Below are positions 41,206 through 49,775 of a stretch of DNA of 64,000 bases, piece after piece. Origin of the DNA: Bacillus vallismortis. GTDB taxonomy: Bacteria > Bacillota > Bacilli > Bacillales > Bacillaceae. The stretch covers positions 1,466,501 to 1,530,500 of the forward strand of contig NZ_CP026362.1 of NCBI RefSeq assembly GCF_004116955.1, read 5' to 3'. Under the pieces are notes generated by a model. The model ran no database searches. It worked only from the letters and a program-made list of their open reading frames with translations, and had not been told where the DNA came from. Numbering within the stretch: position 1 is the first letter of the stretch; every line of letters starts with the position of its first letter. The position numbers were made by a program, and so were the translations under genes.

Positions 41206-41240
41206 GTGGATGAACCTCCTAAATATATACTCGATTCGCG

Positions 41241-41387
41241 CTACTCGCCTTTTGTCTGCATGATGATCGGCTGCTGTCCGGACTTATCCTGCATTTTTTC
41301 CCCTTTATTGGCTCTATATTTTACAGGCTTCGTACCCAAGTGGCTTGGAGCAAATTGAGGCTGACCGTTTTTCTTGTTGTTTCCCAT
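41241..41387 (-). CDS. sspN: Small acid-soluble spore protein SspN
   Basis: 48 residues; ATG at 41387 about 6 nt after GAGGAGGG. Begins MGNNKKNGQPQFAPSHLG and ends QQPIIMQTKGE, matching SspN. A forespore-specific minor SASP; first gene of sspN-tlp, which in B. subtilis is under sigma-G. Confidence 0.92.
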   Translation of the reverse strand: MGNNKKNGQPQFAPSHLGTKPVKYRANKGEKMQDKSGQQPIIMQTKGE

Positions 41388-41451
41388 GTTTATCCCTCCT
41401 CAATAGATAGGATTCTCAAAAGGAGGGGTAAACATGAATACAATTTAAAGG

Positions 41452-41577
41452 TTATTTTTGCTTAAATCGCTGTTCAAGCTTTTCCTCAAGCTGATGTAAA
41501 TACTCTGTATTGGTCATCAGCTCTTTTTTGTTTTCCATGACGAGCTCATGAAACGAACGCTTTCTCATCTTCTTCAC
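41452..41577 (-). CDS. FbpB-like small basic protein
   Basis: 41 residues. GTG at 41577 is 8 nt after GGAGG and is preferred over longer upstream starts that overlap yneN. The sequence MRKRSFHELVMENKKELMTN resembles the Fur-regulated basic protein B family (short, basic N-terminus, Leu/Glu helix). In B. subtilis FbpB assists the sRNA FsrA in iron sparing. That role is only suggested here, and I see no convincing Fur box. It lies directly downstream of yneN. Confidence 0.7.
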   Translation of the reverse strand: MKKMRKRSFHELVMENKKELMTNTEYLHQLEEKLEQRFKQK

Positions 41578-41656
41578 TCTTCTCACCTCCGCATATTCAT
41601 TTATTTTTTCCAATTCTGAAAACTTGTAAGCATGCCTGAACATAAAAAAACTGAAT

Positions 41657-42169
41657 CTAATCAAGATCCAGTTTTTGTTTCATTTCTTTTTTTGTCATGG
41701 TGCCGATATGGATGTCTTGAATCATGCCATTTTCATCTAAGATATATGTTGTTGGGTATGACATCACGTTATAGTCAGCATTGATCCCTTTTTTATCAAT
41801 CAGAATAGGAAATGTTAATTCATACGTATCAGCAAATGCCTGAACCTGTTTCACGCTTTTCTCAGCTGAAGTGAAATTAACCGCAACAACCGATAGTTCG
41901 TCAGCGTGTTCTTTTTGCAGCTGTTCCATCGCTGGCATTTCCTGACGGCAAGGTTTACACCAAGTTGCCCAAAAATTAAGGAGGACTTTTTTGCCTTTTG
42001 TGTCTTGTAAAGAGCTTCTCTCTCCTGATAACGTTTTCAAAGAAAAATTGGGTGCTTGCTGTCCCTCTTCAATTCCGACTTCTTTTTTGCTGTATGTTTG
42101 ATACAAATTCCATCCCGTATAACCGGCAAGCATAATGAGCAAGATCCCTGCGAGCCATTTTTTCATCAT
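41657..42169 (-). CDS. yneN: Membrane-anchored thiol-disulfide oxidoreductase (TlpA/ResA-like)
   Basis: 170 residues from the ATG at 42169, 6 nt after GGAGG; the upstream frame start is unsupported. N-terminal membrane anchor (residues 4-22), then a thioredoxin fold facing outside. The redox motif WATWCKPC has Cys71 and Cys74, and the cis-Pro loop is MSYPTTYI. Typical of extracytoplasmic reductases; partner unknown. The ccdA locus about 5.5 kb away encodes the membrane electron carrier such proteins can use. Confidence 0.9.
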   Translation of the reverse strand: MMKKWLAGILLIMLAGYTGWNLYQTYSKKEVGIEEGQQAPNFSLKTLSGERSSLQDTKGKKVLLNFWATWCKPCRQEMPAMEQLQKEHADELSVVAVNFTSAEKSVKQVQAFADTYELTFPILIDKKGINADYNVMSYPTTYILDENGMIQDIHIGTMTKKEMKQKLDLD

Positions 42170-42195
42170 ATGCCACCTCCGCAGCACACTTTGTC

Positions 42196-42229
42196 ATAAA
42201 AAGAAGAGAAAGCGACATGCCTTCTCTTC
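42196..42229 (-). terminator. Terminator after citB
   Basis: Minus-strand stem GAAGAGAA / TTCTCTTC with an inner extension, followed by TTTTT. Confidence 0.75.
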
Positions 42230-42240
42230 CTATCAATTCA

Positions 42241-44970
42241 TTAGGACTGTTTCATTTTTTCACGAAGCACCATTTGCAGGATGCCGCCATGGCGATAGTA
42301 ATCAATTTCAACTTCACTATCAAAGCGGACAAGCGCTTCAAATGTTTTTACATTTCCAGCTTCATCAATCGCTCTTACCGTAACGATATCACGAGGACGT
42401 ACGCTTTCATCAACATCTACCTCGATCACTTCTTTACCGGTTAAGCCGAGAGTTTCCGCATTTTCACCTTGCTTAAACTGAAGCGGCAGCACACCCATGA
42501 ATACGAGATTGCTTCTGTGAATTCTTTCAAAGCTCTCAGCAATGACCGTTCTGATGCCGAGAAGATTTGTTCCTTTTGCCGCCCAGTCACGCGAAGATCC
42601 CATACCGTAGTCTTTTCCAGCTAATACGACAAGACCGGTTTTATCTTCTTTGTATCTCATGCACGCATCATAGATTGATGTTACTTCACCAGTCGGCCAG
42701 TACGTTGTAAATCCGCCTTCGGTACCCGGCGCGATTTGGTTTTTGATGCGGATGTTGGCAAATGTTCCTCTCATCATGACTTCATGGTTTCCGCGGCGGG
42801 AGCCGTAGGAGTTAAAGTCACGAGGAGAAACCCCTTTCTCTTGCAAGTACTTACCGGCAGGCGTGTCTTTTCCGATTGCCCCCGCAGGAGAAATATGGTC
42901 CGTTGTGACGGAATCGCCAAATTTACCGACAACACGCATACCTTTCAATGGTTCAACCTTGCCTGGTTCAACAGACATTTCTTCGAAGAATGGCGGGTTC
43001 TGAATGTATGTTGACTCATTATCCCATTTATATAACGCTTCATCTGTCGTTTCAATCTCATTCCAGCGCTTGTTGTCGTCAAATACCGTTTCATACTCTT
43101 TGCGGAAGAGCTCAGGTGTCACAGTTTGCTTAACAAGTGAATTAATTTCGTCCATTGACGGCCAAATATCGTTAAAGTATACGTTTTGACCATCTTTGCC
43201 CACACCGATCGGATCGGTTTTCAGGTTAATATTCACCGTTCCAGCCAGCGCGTATGCCACAACAAGCGGCGGAGAAGCAAGATAGTTGCCTTTAACAAGC
43301 GGGTGAATACGTCCTTCAAAGTTACGGTTTCCGGATAGGACCGATGTAATCAGAAGATCGTTTTTCGCAACCGCTTCTTCGATTTCTGGTGAAAGCGGAC
43401 CTGAGTTTCCGATACATGTTGTACATCCGTACCCAACCAGATTAAAACCAAGCTCTTTCATGTATGGAAGAAGGCCTGAATTCACAAGATATCCTGTAAC
43501 GACTTTAGAACCCGGTGCAAGTGACGTTTTCACGTAATTAGGTACCTTAAGCCCTAATTCAACCGCTTTTTTCGCCACAAGTCCAGCTCCGATCAGAACG
43601 TACGGGTTTGATGTATTCGTACAGCTTGTAATTGCGGCAATGGCAATCGCACCCGTTTTCATCACTGTTTCTTCGCCGTTAAGGAGTTTAAACTGAATTT
43701 CTTTGTCTTCTTCTTCAGCTTGTAAACCGAATCCTTGGTTACCCGCAGGGCTGACCAAATGTTTTTTGAACGTTTCCTGCATAGCAGAAAGCGGGATTAA
43801 ATCCTGAGGGCGCTTTGGACCTGATAAGTTTGCTTCAATTTGAGACAGGTCAATTTCAACCACATCAGTAAATTGAGGTTCTTCGGCATCTGGAGTGTAG
43901 AACAAGCCATTGCTTCTGCAGTATGCTTCGACGACATCAATATGTTCAGGATCGCGGCCTGTCAGGCGCATGTAGTTGAGCGCTTCTTCATCCACTGGGA
44001 AGAATCCGCATGTCGCCCCGTACTCCGGAGCCATGTTCGCAATTGTTGCACGGTCTGCAAGCGGCAATTCAGCAACTCCCGGTCCGAAGAATTCAACAAA
44101 CTTGCCGACAACGCCTTTTTCACGCAGCACCTGTGTCACTTTTAACGCCAAGTCAGTAGCTGTTGTTCCGTTCGGAAGCTTTCCGACAAGTTTCGCGCCG
44201 ATTACCTCAGGAACAGGGAAGTAAGAAGGCTGTCCAAGCATTCCCGCTTCAGCCTCAATTCCGCCGACACCCCATCCGAGAACACCGATACCGTTAATCA
44301 TTGTTGTATGTGAATCTGTTCCGACAAGTGTATCAGGATACGTGACAAGCTCGCCGTCTTCTTCAATGGCATGGACGACACTTGCCAGGAACTCAAGGTT
44401 TACCTGGTGGACGATACCTGTTGCAGGCGGCACTGCCTGATAATTATTAAACGCTTTCTTCGCCCAGCTCAAAAATTTGTAGCGCTCTGCATTTCTTTCG
44501 AATTCCAAGTCCATGTTAATCGCTAACGCATCTTCCGTGCCGGCTTTATCAACCTGTACAGAGTGGTCGATAACAAGATCAACAGGAATTTCAGGATTGA
44601 TTTTATCAGGATCTCCCCCGACGGCTGCCATCGCTTTACGCAGTGAAGCTAGGTCTACTACTGCCGGAACCCCTGTAAAGTCTTGTAAAATAACACGAGA
44701 TGGTTTAAACGGAACGTCGATTTCCTTTAATTCGGCAGTTCCCCATTTTGCCAAATTTTCCACATGTTCTTTTTTGATCACGAATCCGTCAACTTGACGC
44801 AAAACAGATTCTAAAAGAACTTTGATGGAATAAGGAAGCTTCGAAACCTTCCCGACCCCTGCATCTTCCAGTGCTTTTAAAGAGTAATAATGATATGTTT
44901 TCCCATTTGTAGTAAACGTTTTTCTCGCTTGGAAAACGTCTTTTGCCGCAGTTTTTTGCTCGTTTGCCAT
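42241..44970 (-). CDS. citB: Aconitate hydratase (aconitase A)
   Basis: 909 residues, the length of AcnA/IRP-type aconitases. [4Fe-4S] ligands: Cys in [11 protein letters not shown] and two in [13 protein letters not shown]. Other active-site motifs: [32 protein letters not shown], and [14 protein letters not shown] in the swivelling domain 4. Isomerises citrate to isocitrate in the TCA cycle; the apo form of the B. subtilis enzyme binds iron-responsive RNA elements. A CcpC operator lies upstream. Confidence 0.97.
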   Translation of the reverse strand: MANEQKTAAKDVFQARKTFTTNGKTYHYYSLKALEDAGVGKVSKLPYSIKVLLESVLRQVDGFVIKKEHVENLAKWGTAELKEIDVPFKPSRVILQDFTGVPAVVDLASLRKAMAAVGGDPDKINPEIPVDLVIDHSVQVDKAGTEDALAINMDLEFERNAERYKFLSWAKKAFNNYQAVPPATGIVHQVNLEFLASVVHAIEEDGELVTYPDTLVGTDSHTTMINGIGVLGWGVGGIEAEAGMLGQPSYFPVPEVIGAKLVGKLPNGTTATDLALKVTQVLREKGVVGKFVEFFGPGVAELPLADRATIANMAPEYGATCGFFPVDEEALNYMRLTGRDPEHIDVVEAYCRSNGLFYTPDAEEPQFTDVVEIDLSQIEANLSGPKRPQDLIPLSAMQETFKKHLVSPAGNQGFGLQAEEEDKEIQFKLLNGEETVMKTGAIAIAAITSCTNTSNPYVLIGAGLVAKKAVELGLKVPNYVKTSLAPGSKVVTGYLVNSGLLPYMKELGFNLVGYGCTTCIGNSGPLSPEIEEAVAKNDLLITSVLSGNRNFEGRIHPLVKGNYLASPPLVVAYALAGTVNINLKTDPIGVGKDGQNVYFNDIWPSMDEINSLVKQTVTPELFRKEYETVFDDNKRWNEIETTDEALYKWDNESTYIQNPPFFEEMSVEPGKVEPLKGMRVVGKFGDSVTTDHISPAGAIGKDTPAGKYLQEKGVSPRDFNSYGSRRGNHEVMMRGTFANIRIKNQIAPGTEGGFTTYWPTGEVTSIYDACMRYKEDKTGLVVLAGKDYGMGSSRDWAAKGTNLLGIRTVIAESFERIHRSNLVFMGVLPLQFKQGENAETLGLTGKEVIEVDVDESVRPRDIVTVRAIDEAGNVKTFEALVRFDSEVEIDYYRHGGILQMVLREKMKQS

Positions 44971-45095
44971 TCTCCAAAATCCCCCTTCAGATCAGATCAT
45001 TCTCAGATGAACGTAAATTCCATCACAATTTTCTCACAATTTCATATTAAAACAAAATCATACATAAGTAAATATCAATGTTTTTATTAAATACA

Positions 45096-45110
45096 ATAAG
45101 TTGGCCTTAT
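45096..45110 (-). promoter_or_regulatory. CcpC operator of citB
   Basis: ATAAGGCCAACTTAT (minus strand) is an exact ATAA-N7-TTAT dyad, the CcpC box I form. It lies 125-140 bp upstream of the citB start codon, with a further TTAT half-site about 35 bp downstream. CcpC represses citB in the absence of citrate. Confidence 0.75.
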
Positions 45111-45196
45111 CGGCCAAATGTACCGGTAATTATTGCTGTTTATGATCTCTCATAGAACGCAACAAAAGAAGCCATATTATGACGGAGGTGATAATG

Positions 45197-45343
45197 GTGG
45201 TCAAAAGAAAAGCGAATCACGTCATTAACGGAATGAATGACGCTAAAAGCCAAGGCAAAGGCGCCGGCTACGTCGAAAACGACCAGCTTGTACTGACTGA
45301 AGCGGAACGCCAAAATAATAAGAAAAGAAAAACCAATCAATAA
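45197..45343 (+). CDS. sspO: Small acid-soluble spore protein SspO
   Basis: 48 residues from GTG 45197, 8 nt after GGAGG; the ATG one codon upstream is possible. Sequence [20 protein letters not shown] and the Lys-rich end NNKKRKTNQ identify SspO (also called CotK). Forespore SASP; sspP follows 31 nt later. Divergent from citB. Confidence 0.93.
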   Translation: MVKRKANHVINGMNDAKSQGKGAGYVENDQLVLTEAERQNNKKRKTNQ

Positions 45344-45374
45344 CAACGAACTCTTTTCAGGAGGTTCTCATTTT

Positions 45375-45521
45375 ATGACCAATAAAAATACTAGTAAAGA
45401 TATGCATAAGAACGCCCCTAAAGGACACAATCCAGGCCAGCCGGAGCCGCTTAGCGGAAGCAAAAAAGTGAAGAACCGGAACCATACCAGACAGAAGCAC
45501 AATTCAAGCCACGATATGTAA
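45375..45521 (+). CDS. sspP: Small acid-soluble spore protein SspP
   Basis: 48 residues; ATG about 10 nt after CAGGAGG. Begins [20 protein letters not shown] and ends HNSSHDM; very basic and His/Asn-rich, matching SspP (also called CotL). Second gene of the sspO-sspP forespore operon. Confidence 0.92.
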   Translation: MTNKNTSKDMHKNAPKGHNPGQPEPLSGSKKVKNRNHTRQKHNSSHDM

Positions 45522-45550
45522 AAAAAGCAGACCTCAGTGTCTGTTTTTTT
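45521..45550 (+). terminator. Terminator of sspO-sspP
   Basis: Stem AAAAAGCAGAC / GTCTGTTTTT with a 6-nt loop, overlapping the sspP stop, then Ts. Confidence 0.85.
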
Positions 45551-45601
45551 ATGTGTTCACCCATTTCTGATCCGCCGCATATGATGGAAAGCAAGGTTGA
45601 T

Positions 45602-45994
45602 ATGTGGAGGAATGCTTCCATGACCCATTCGAAACGTAATGACGCTAATGATTTCGATAGTATGGATGAATGGCTTCGGCTATTCTTTGAAGACCCCTTC
45701 GCCTGGTACGACGAAACATTGCCTATTGATTTATATGAAACAAGTCAGCAATATATTATTGAAGCGGATTTGACTTTCTTGCAGCCAACACAAGTAACCA
45801 TTACCTTGTCTGGATGCGAGTTCATCTTAAAGGTTAAATCGTCAGGACAGACCTTTGAAAAACAAATGGTGCTTCCTTTTTATCTAAATGACAAAACCAT
45901 TCAAACTGAATGCGAAAACCAAATACTCACAGTTGCCGTTAATAAAGAAACAGAAAAGGATTCTTCTTTTTCTCTTCAATTTCCTCTTAGCTAA
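45602..45994 (+). CDS. cotM: Outer spore coat protein CotM (alpha-crystallin-like)
   Basis: 130 residues from ATG 45602 (MWRNASM). Its central region is a small-heat-shock-type beta domain (IDLYETSQQYIIEADLTF, LSGCEFILKVKSSGQTFEKQMVLPF), and the C-terminus is short. CotM helps build the outer coat. Start choice is open: an internal ATG at 45620 (MTHSKRND) lies 9 nt after GGAGG, a much better ribosome site than the one before 45602. Confidence 0.92.
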   Translation: MWRNASMTHSKRNDANDFDSMDEWLRLFFEDPFAWYDETLPIDLYETSQQYIIEADLTFLQPTQVTITLSGCEFILKVKSSGQTFEKQMVLPFYLNDKTIQTECENQILTVAVNKETEKDSSFSLQFPLS

Positions 45995-45996
45995 CA

Positions 45997-46038
45997 TAAA
46001 AAGTCACTTTCATCCCCTATTATGAAAGTGACTTTTTT
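45997..46038 (+). terminator. Terminator after cotM
   Basis: A 16-bp arm AAAAAGTCACTTTCAT pairs with ATGAAAGTGACTTTTT around an 8-nt loop. Confidence 0.9.
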
Positions 46039-46225
46039 CCGTCCGTTTATCGTCAAATACCCTCTAGTGCCTCTCCCATGGCCAAATAGCAGATTCACTA
46101 TACAATAGAGTATGATCTACTATCTCTTTTGACTAGACGTCTATCACTTTTTTCTATTCTTTTTTTCCTGTGTTCTTCTAATCTCTCTTCGTATACAATA
46201 TGGTTAGAATAAGGGGGTATGATTG

Positions 46226-46654
46226 ATGCTGGAAGGCTGGTTTTTGTGGTTTATTCTGTTTTGGGTGATCGCGATGGTTGTCTTATTATCAATCGGCGGC
46301 TTTTTTATGTTTCGAAAGTTTTTAAAGCGTTTGCCAAAAGAAGACGGCAGGTCAGAGCTCGATTGGCAGGATTACTATATCGAAAAGAGCAGGCACCTGT
46401 GGAGCAATGAAAACAAACAATTTCTTAATGAATTGGTTTCTCCGGTTCCGGAGCTGTTCAGAGATGCAGCAAAAGCCAAAATCGCGGGTAAAATCGGTGA
46501 GCTTGCATTAAAAGAAAAGGCAGCAAAGATTGATCAGCAGCTTATGATCAGAGGCTATATTCTCGCAACTCCTAAAAGAGACCATACCTTCTTAAAAAGG
46601 CATCTGAGAGACAAAAAAATCGATCTCGAACCATATCAAGCTCTTCTTAAATAA
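46226..46654 (+). CDS. yneK: Membrane protein YneK (DUF2621)
   Basis: 142 residues from ATG 46226, 8 nt after AAGGGGG; a TTG one codon earlier is also usable. One N-terminal transmembrane helix (FLWFILFWVIAMVVLLSIGG) is followed by a basic, helical cytoplasmic domain (RKFLKRLPKEDGR, LDWQDYYIEKSRHLW). No catalytic motif. Converges with ccdC. Confidence 0.82.
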   Translation: MLEGWFLWFILFWVIAMVVLLSIGGFFMFRKFLKRLPKEDGRSELDWQDYYIEKSRHLWSNENKQFLNELVSPVPELFRDAAKAKIAGKIGELALKEKAAKIDQQLMIRGYILATPKRDHTFLKRHLRDKKIDLEPYQALLK

Positions 46655-46685
46655 AAACCTTTCCTGACAAGAGGAAAGGTTTTTT
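46653..46685. terminator. Bidirectional terminator, yneK / ccdC
   Basis: Stem AAAACCTTTCCT / AGGAAAGGTTTT with a 6-nt loop, flanked by A and T runs. Confidence 0.85.
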
Positions 46686-47166
46686 AATTCATTTGAATAT
46701 TAGCTGACTGCAGCTCATTATGAAGTTTTCGGTATGACAAGTACATGGCGATTCTCCACGGCACAATCATACCGAAAGCCAGAATCCAGAACATTCCGCT
46801 CAGGGCGCCGTAATCAATTGATGTGCTCAAGATCGACTTCATCACGATTCTGATCACCAAAAGGCCGACCAATATAAATACAAATGCTTTCGAGCGTTTC
46901 ATGTAAATTTCATTATTTTTAATTTCAAATTTAGACGTTTTAATGAGAAAAATAGAGAAAATCACGCCTAAAGTGATTGATTCTAAAAACTCTGCTCCAG
47001 TTACCCAAAATACCGGAAATAAAAACATTAACGCCCCCGTGCTCATAAAAATCGGCGGAAGAATGATCTTTTTCGGCGATACGGGCTTATCAGAAGACTT
47101 TATTCTGACCACCATCACAGCTACAGCCATTAACACAGCAAGAATCGATGAAACTATAATCATCAT
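46684..47166 (-). CDS. ccdC: Membrane protein CcdC (YneJ), ccdA cluster
   Basis: 160 residues from ATG 47166, 9 nt after AAAGGA; longer starts overlap the site. Five predicted transmembrane segments (ISSILAVLMAVAVMVV-like N-terminus, GALMFLFPVFWVTGAEF, VFILVGLLVIRIV, FWILAFGMIVPWRIAMY). Encoded with ccdA and ccdB but dispensable for cytochrome c maturation in B. subtilis; function unknown. Confidence 0.88.
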   Translation of the reverse strand: MMIIVSSILAVLMAVAVMVVRIKSSDKPVSPKKIILPPIFMSTGALMFLFPVFWVTGAEFLESITLGVIFSIFLIKTSKFEIKNNEIYMKRSKAFVFILVGLLVIRIVMKSILSTSIDYGALSGMFWILAFGMIVPWRIAMYLSYRKLHNELQSANIQMN

Positions 47167-47252
47167 ATTTATCATTCCTTTATTTCTAGGAGTGTTGATA
47201 CTATATACTATACTCCAAAACAATATAAAAAACCATTTGAAAAGAAATGACG

Positions 47253-47615
47253 TTAATGTCCCATAACGCGGCTGACAGCTTCTAGCACTTTTGTTTCCTC
47301 GAACGGCTTGACAATAAAATCTTTTGCCCCTAGTTCAATCGCTTCCGTTACAATTCTTTGTTGGCGCATAGCGGTGCACATGATAACCTTCGCTTTAGGA
47401 TCGAAGGTTAAGATATCACGAAGCGACTTAATGCCATTTTTCACTGGCATTGTAACATCCATTGTCACGATGTCCGGCCGCAGTGTTTTATACAGGTTCG
47501 CTGCTTGCTCGCCGTCCGCCGCTTCACCTGCGATTATGTAATTTGCCTCCTCCAAGATCTCTCTGAGTTTCACTCTCATGAACTTGGCGTCGTCTACAAC
47601 TAAAACTCTTGTCAT
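47253..47615 (-). CDS. ccdB: CheY-like single-domain response regulator CcdB (YneI)
   Basis: 120 residues from ATG 47615 after TGGAGGGG. Complete receiver domain: acidic pair Asp8-Asp9 (VVDDAKFMR), phosphoacceptor Asp53 in PDIVTMDVTMPVKNG, Thr in VIMCTAM, Lys in DFIVKPFEE. No output domain. Sits between ccdA and ccdC; its kinase is not encoded nearby. It may signal by protein contact, as CheY does. Confidence 0.92.
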   Translation of the reverse strand: MTRVLVVDDAKFMRVKLREILEEANYIIAGEAADGEQAANLYKTLRPDIVTMDVTMPVKNGIKSLRDILTFDPKAKVIMCTAMRQQRIVTEAIELGAKDFIVKPFEETKVLEAVSRVMGH

Positions 47616-47702
47616 ATTCCCCTCCAAAACTTGATTTCCACAGATAATAGTCTTATTGTACCAAAAACAACAGCATGAGTAGTAGTGCGAAAGTAATTTA
47701 TC

Positions 47703-48410
47703 TCAAAAACCAGTAAATCCTCCAAATAGATCCGACAGCAAAATAATGATCAGGCTCATCCAATTAAAGAATAATAGCACCCCGATCACAATCATCAAAA
47801 CGCCTCCTGCTTTCATGATCAAAAGCTGGTTCTTTCTTATCCATTTCAGCTTTGTGATAAAAAAAGACATTAAAAGAAACGGAAGAGCAAAACCGAGTAC
47901 ATATAACATCATGTACGGCACCGCTGAGTCTGGATTTGTGTTTGCAAGCGTGATAACAGCCGCTAATATCGGACCGGTACATGGCGTCCATCCCGCCGCA
48001 AATGCCATTCCGATTAAGATGGAACCTAAAAAGCCGCCTGGCTTATGCTTAAAATGGATTCGCCTCTCTTTCATCATCGCCTCAGGCCGGAACACGCCAA
48101 GTGTAATGAAACCGAACAAAATAATAAGCAATGCGCCAATTTGCCGAATCGCATCGTGATAATCCCTAAACAGGCTGCCAATAAAAGATGTTCCATAGCC
48201 TAAAGCAATAAAAATGACTGAAAAACCAAGCAAAAAACACAAAGTATGAAACAAGCTTCTTCTCTGCAGCAGCAGCTTTTCTGTTTTCACATCATCCATG
48301 CTGACCCCTGTAATATATGACAAGAAAGCCGGGTAAAGCGGCAGGCAGCAAGGCGAAATAAAAGATAAAAATCCCGCTCCGAATGTCAAAAAATAATTCA
48401 CGTCTCCCAT
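47703..48410 (-). CDS. ccdA: Cytochrome c biogenesis / thiol electron-transfer protein CcdA
   Basis: 235 residues, six transmembrane helices. The DsbD-beta-type core has the paired cysteines in [13 protein letters not shown] and [13 protein letters not shown]. It passes reducing power from cytoplasmic thioredoxin across the membrane to ResA (cytochrome c) and StoA (spore cortex). Start ATG 48410 after GAAGGGATG. First gene of ccdA-ccdB-ccdC, with a 87-nt gap to ccdB. Confidence 0.96.
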   Translation of the reverse strand: MGDVNYFLTFGAGFLSFISPCCLPLYPAFLSYITGVSMDDVKTEKLLLQRRSLFHTLCFLLGFSVIFIALGYGTSFIGSLFRDYHDAIRQIGALLIILFGFITLGVFRPEAMMKERRIHFKHKPGGFLGSILIGMAFAAGWTPCTGPILAAVITLANTNPDSAVPYMMLYVLGFALPFLLMSFFITKLKWIRKNQLLIMKAGGVLMIVIGVLLFFNWMSLIIILLSDLFGGFTGF

Positions 48411-48626
48411 GTCATCATCCCTTCACGATTTGACACTCCTTCAAATGACAAAATCATTTCATTTTTTTAACACTTTCACTTGAAGGATTTCTATTTTTAG
48501 AAAAAACTTATATAATTTAATTTGACATTGAGATATTGTACTCCTTCTCATTTGAAAATTAGTATAAAAATGGATATAATATAAACATTCACTTTGAAGA
48601 TCTAATGTATGAAAGGATACATCCCT

Positions 48627-48800
48627 GTGATTAAAGAGCATCTATTAAATGAAATCGAAAAAAAAAGAGCAGAGCTGCTGCAAATTGTCATGGCGAACGG
48701 AATGACATCTCATATGACGATAGAGCTCAGTCAGGAGCTTGACCATCTTCTCATACAATATCAAAAGCAGCGCCTTCGAGCAGTAGCGGGTGACGAATGA
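48627..48800 (+). CDS. ynzD: Spo0E-family aspartyl-phosphate phosphatase YnzD
   Basis: 57 residues from GTG 48627 (VIKEHLLNEIEKKRAELL); the longer ATG frame at 48609 overlaps the ribosome site GAAAGGATA. Contains the family core MTIELSQELDHLL (S-Q-E-L-D), which dephosphorylates Spo0A-P. A negative regulator of sporulation initiation. Divergent from ccdA and closed by its own terminator. Confidence 0.92.
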   Translation: MIKEHLLNEIEKKRAELLQIVMANGMTSHMTIELSQELDHLLIQYQKQRLRAVAGDE

Positions 48801-48810
48801 TTGCAAAATA

Positions 48811-48836
48811 AAAAACCCGTTAAGGGTTTTTTATTT
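48811..48836 (+). terminator. Terminator after ynzD
   Basis: Stem AAAACCC / GGGTTTT with a 5-nt loop and T-rich tail. Confidence 0.75.
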
Positions 48837-48872
48837 TATAACCATGTTTCTCTATATCATAATCTTTACGTA

Positions 48873-49091
48873 TTATTTCGTTTGATTATTCATGGCTTTC
48901 ATCATTTGATTAATTTTCTTTTGAGAAGGTTTCATTCCCATTTGCATCATCATCATGCGTAACATTTGTTCATTAATAGGCGGATTCTTTTTAAGATAGC
49001 TCATCATATATTTACGAGCAATAAAAAACCCGAGTGCAACACCTATGAGCAATGCAACAACGCCCACTAGGATGCCAACCCATAAAGTCAT
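48873..49091 (-). CDS. yneF: UPF0154 membrane protein YneF
   Basis: 72 residues; ATG after GAAGGAGG. One N-terminal transmembrane helix ([21 protein letters not shown]), then a Met-rich cytoplasmic helix ([22 protein letters not shown]), the pattern of the conserved Firmicutes UPF0154 family. Function unknown. Confidence 0.9.
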   Translation of the reverse strand: MTLWVGILVGVVALLIGVALGFFIARKYMMSYLKKNPPINEQMLRMMMMQMGMKPSQKKINQMMKAMNNQTK

Positions 49092-49176
49092 TTTATTTCC
49101 TCCTTCATGTTGTCTAGTTTAAAGTGTACTAAACCAAAAGCTATTATACAACATTTACATCTCTTTTTCTTCGGTT

Positions 49177-49623
49177 TTAGACAAAATTTCTTTCTTTCAC
49201 CGGATTTAGCCATCCATAACGCTTCGAATTGAAATCCATTGCCAGAAAGCACGGGCTTACTTTCCTCAACACTTCAAAGAAAATCGTTTCTGCCTCGTAA
49301 TGTCCCGAAGCCACAATCTCTATCATGTTCTCTTTCATCATTAACGTCGCGTGGCCTTTTGCTTTCGGCAAAGCTAATCTATAAATATAATCCAGCTGCC
49401 TGTACTCCACATTGCTTAAATTCATTTTTAACCGCTGATGCATATGTAAAATCGGGATTGGCTGTGTAATATATTGAATCTGTTTCTCTGTCATTTCATA
49501 TCGCTGCTTTGTTAGGCTTGTCCAATGATAGTCTTGAAACAGCTCAAACATAACCGATTCCCGTCCGAAATAGTGGTTGGCAAATTCCTCTTTTATCAGG
49601 TACGTATAGTAGTGACGTTCCAT
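49177..49623 (-). CDS. sirA: Sporulation inhibitor of replication SirA
   Basis: 148 residues. The whole sequence pattern (MERHYYTYLIKEEFANHYFG, then WTSLTKQRYEMTEKQIQYIT) matches SirA. In B. subtilis it binds domain I of DnaA and blocks initiation in sporulating cells, and it is made under Spo0A control. A TATAAT lies upstream on the minus strand near 49663, and a TGTCGGA sequence (one base off the 0A box TGTCGAA) lies near 49725. Confidence 0.9.
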   Translation of the reverse strand: MERHYYTYLIKEEFANHYFGRESVMFELFQDYHWTSLTKQRYEMTEKQIQYITQPIPILHMHQRLKMNLSNVEYRQLDYIYRLALPKAKGHATLMMKENMIEIVASGHYEAETIFFEVLRKVSPCFLAMDFNSKRYGWLNPVKERNFV

Positions 49624-49733
49624 CTTTTCATCCCCTTTTCCAGCAGCAAGTGATTTGCACTCTATTATACATAAGAAGAAAAGAAAGAATTGTCTATTAC
49701 TGTTAAACAGCCAATACTATTTTTGTCGGATAT

Positions 49734-49768
49734 ACAAGAAAAAGAGGATGATTTGACTCATCCTCTTT
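49734..49768 (-). terminator. Terminator after tkt
   Basis: Stem AAAGAGGATGA / TCATCCTCTTT with a 6-nt loop; minus-strand tail TTTTTC. Confidence 0.85.
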
Positions 49769-49775
49769 GAAAGAC

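Noticed and set aside
45151..45179. Sigma-G-like CATATTA upstream of sspO
   Set aside because: The implied transcript start would fall on the ribosome site, leaving no usable leader, so the match is probably chance.
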